This document shows, in pieces, positions 44,170 through 45,000 of a DNA stretch of 45,000 nt. Under the pieces are notes generated by a model. It searched no databases and was not told where the DNA came from. It was given only the letters and a program-made list of their open reading frames with translations. How positions within the stretch are numbered: position 1 is the stretch's first letter; every line of letters begins with the position of its first letter. A program made the position numbers and the translations under genes. The stretch spans positions 1,651,513 to 1,696,512 of the forward strand of contig NZ_CP117982.1 in NCBI RefSeq assembly GCF_030708075.1, written 5' to 3'. Source of the DNA: Candidatus Epulonipiscium viviparus (GTDB lineage Bacteria > Bacillota > Clostridia > Lachnospirales > Cellulosilyticaceae).

Positions 44170-45000
44170 ATGCGTATTCGCTTAATGATATCAATTTTAT
44201 ATTTAATTTTAGGTATTATGTCAGTCTATACTAATGTAATAATATTTTTTATTCCGTTGTTAACGTTACCATTGATAAGATTTCATGTAGGGACTAAACT
44301 TTCAAGAGAATATATTTTGTTGGATATTGTAATTGCTTTTATTATGTATTTTGCGTCAAATTCAGTACTAAACTGTGTAATATATATTACGTTGATAATC
44401 CTGCCAGCGTATAGTATAATAAAAGAGCAGGAGAAAGAATCAATAAATTATCCGAAATTAATATTTTTAACAGGGACGATTATTTGGGGTGGATTGTTAG
44501 TTCAGGGTGAATTAATGAAATACTATGGATATAGCTATTATGAGGCGTATAGGTCGCTGATTAGCAATATGTTTGTTGCTATGAATAGTGAGATATATGC
44601 TTTAGGATTAGAAGAATTAATGTTAAGTATGTATCCAAGTACTTTATTTGTGAGTGCAATACTACTTGCTTTTATAACTGTTAGCGTTAATCAAAAAAGA
44701 GTTTCTCAAGATAGCATGATTAATCAATTATTTTCATTTAGGCTGAGCAAAATGATATTTTTGATAATACTATTGGCAATTATTATGGTATTTAATACAG
44801 ATATTATGTATTTGAGTGAAATTGGAATGAATTTAATATTTATAGTGTTTATACTGTTTTATGTTGCAGGTATGTGGGGAATGATGTCTTATGTAATTAT
44901 GGCTAAAACAACTCCTGTTGCAAAATTTTTAGGAATAATAATGATGTTGATTGTACTCCCTATTGCACCGATATTCCCATTATTGTATGGGTTTTTTGAT
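44170..45000 (+). CDS. Polytopic membrane protein, YybS/DUF2232-like, 3' end outside window
   Basis: The frame is open from the ATG at 44170 (AAAGGAGGAAC upstream) to the right edge, 277 residues. It is almost entirely hydrophobic with about seven to eight membrane segments visible (MISILYLILGIMSVYTNVII, IFLTGTIIWGGLLV, MIFLIILLAIIMVF, LGIIMMLIVLPIAPIFPLLY). Composition, segment spacing and the YYEAYRSLISNM loop resemble the DUF2232/YybS family, which in Firmicutes often precedes a GdpP-type phosphodiesterase and ribosomal protein L9 genes. The assignment is from general resemblance and not a motif match. The C-terminus is not seen. Confidence 0.65.
   Translation, partial: MRIRLMISILYLILGIMSVYTNVIIFFIPLLTLPLIRFHVGTKLSREYILLDIVIAFIMYFASNSVLNCVIYITLIILPAYSIIKEQEKESINYPKLIFLTGTIIWGGLLVQGELMKYYGYSYYEAYRSLISNMFVAMNSEIYALGLEELMLSMYPSTLFVSAILLAFITVSVNQKRVSQDSMINQLFSFRLSKMIFLIILLAIIMVFNTDIMYLSEIGMNLIFIVFILFYVAGMWGMMSYVIMAKTTPVAKFLGIIMMLIVLPIAPIFPLLYGFFD

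Overview
The window looks like a chromosomal segment of an anaerobic, probably spore-forming member of the Clostridia (Lachnospirales-like by gene content; I cannot name a genus). The evidence is a complete early-cobalt (anaerobic) cobalamin pathway with a CbiJ-CbiE-CbiT fusion, SLH-domain surface proteins, a sporulation-type LonB next to tig-clpP-clpX-engB, strong AGGAGG-type ribosome binding sites and a Cys-type sulfatase. By eye, the first ~36 kb are moderately GC-rich and the last ~8 kb (tig onward) clearly more AT-rich.

Layout. (1) 1-4794, plus strand: two tandem paralogous surface proteins ending in three SLH domains. The first enters from the left and carries a long Thr/Pro repeat in which many non-triplet indels are tolerated because the 36-bp unit has no stop codon in any forward frame. 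(2) 4851-6438: a small cysteine-rich protein (minus strand) and an archaeal-type phosphoglycerate mutase homologue (plus strand). (3) 6460-25330, minus strand: one near-continuous 20-gene B12 unit. It starts at a good promoter and a cobalamin riboswitch (25163-25318) and reads btuF-btuC-btuD (uptake), cbiL-F-H-X-P-A-C-D-G-JET (corrin ring), then cobT-U-S-(short cobU-like)-cobC-cbiB-cobD (nucleotide loop and aminopropanol arm). No corrinoid adenosyltransferase, threonine kinase or uroporphyrinogen genes are in the cluster. (4) 25354-30017: a cytoplasmic sulfatase (minus) and two tandem PutP-type sodium/solute symporters (plus). (5) 30061-36599: an ABC-F ATPase, an IlvD/Edd dehydratase, a broken GntP-type gluconate permease and an M20 amidohydrolase. 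The 3' ends of the last two, which are convergent, have been tandemly amplified (~513-517 bp unit) while the middle of the permease gene is gone. (6) 36705-37333: tRNA-Thr(GGU) with its own promoter and terminator, and an unrecognised small protein. (7) 37564-45000: housekeeping block tig-clpP-clpX-lonB-engB, a Lys/Glu repeat protein and the start of a polytopic membrane protein running off the right edge.

How it works together. Under low B12 the riboswitch should let the long unit be transcribed, so corrinoid import and complete de novo synthesis rise together. The most unusual things are the frame-tolerant surface-protein repeat, the amplification/deletion scar at gntP, the pair of partial CobU-like proteins, and an AP-superfamily mutase homologue beside cobD that could bear on threonine-phosphate supply. 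I found no clearly new multi-gene system.
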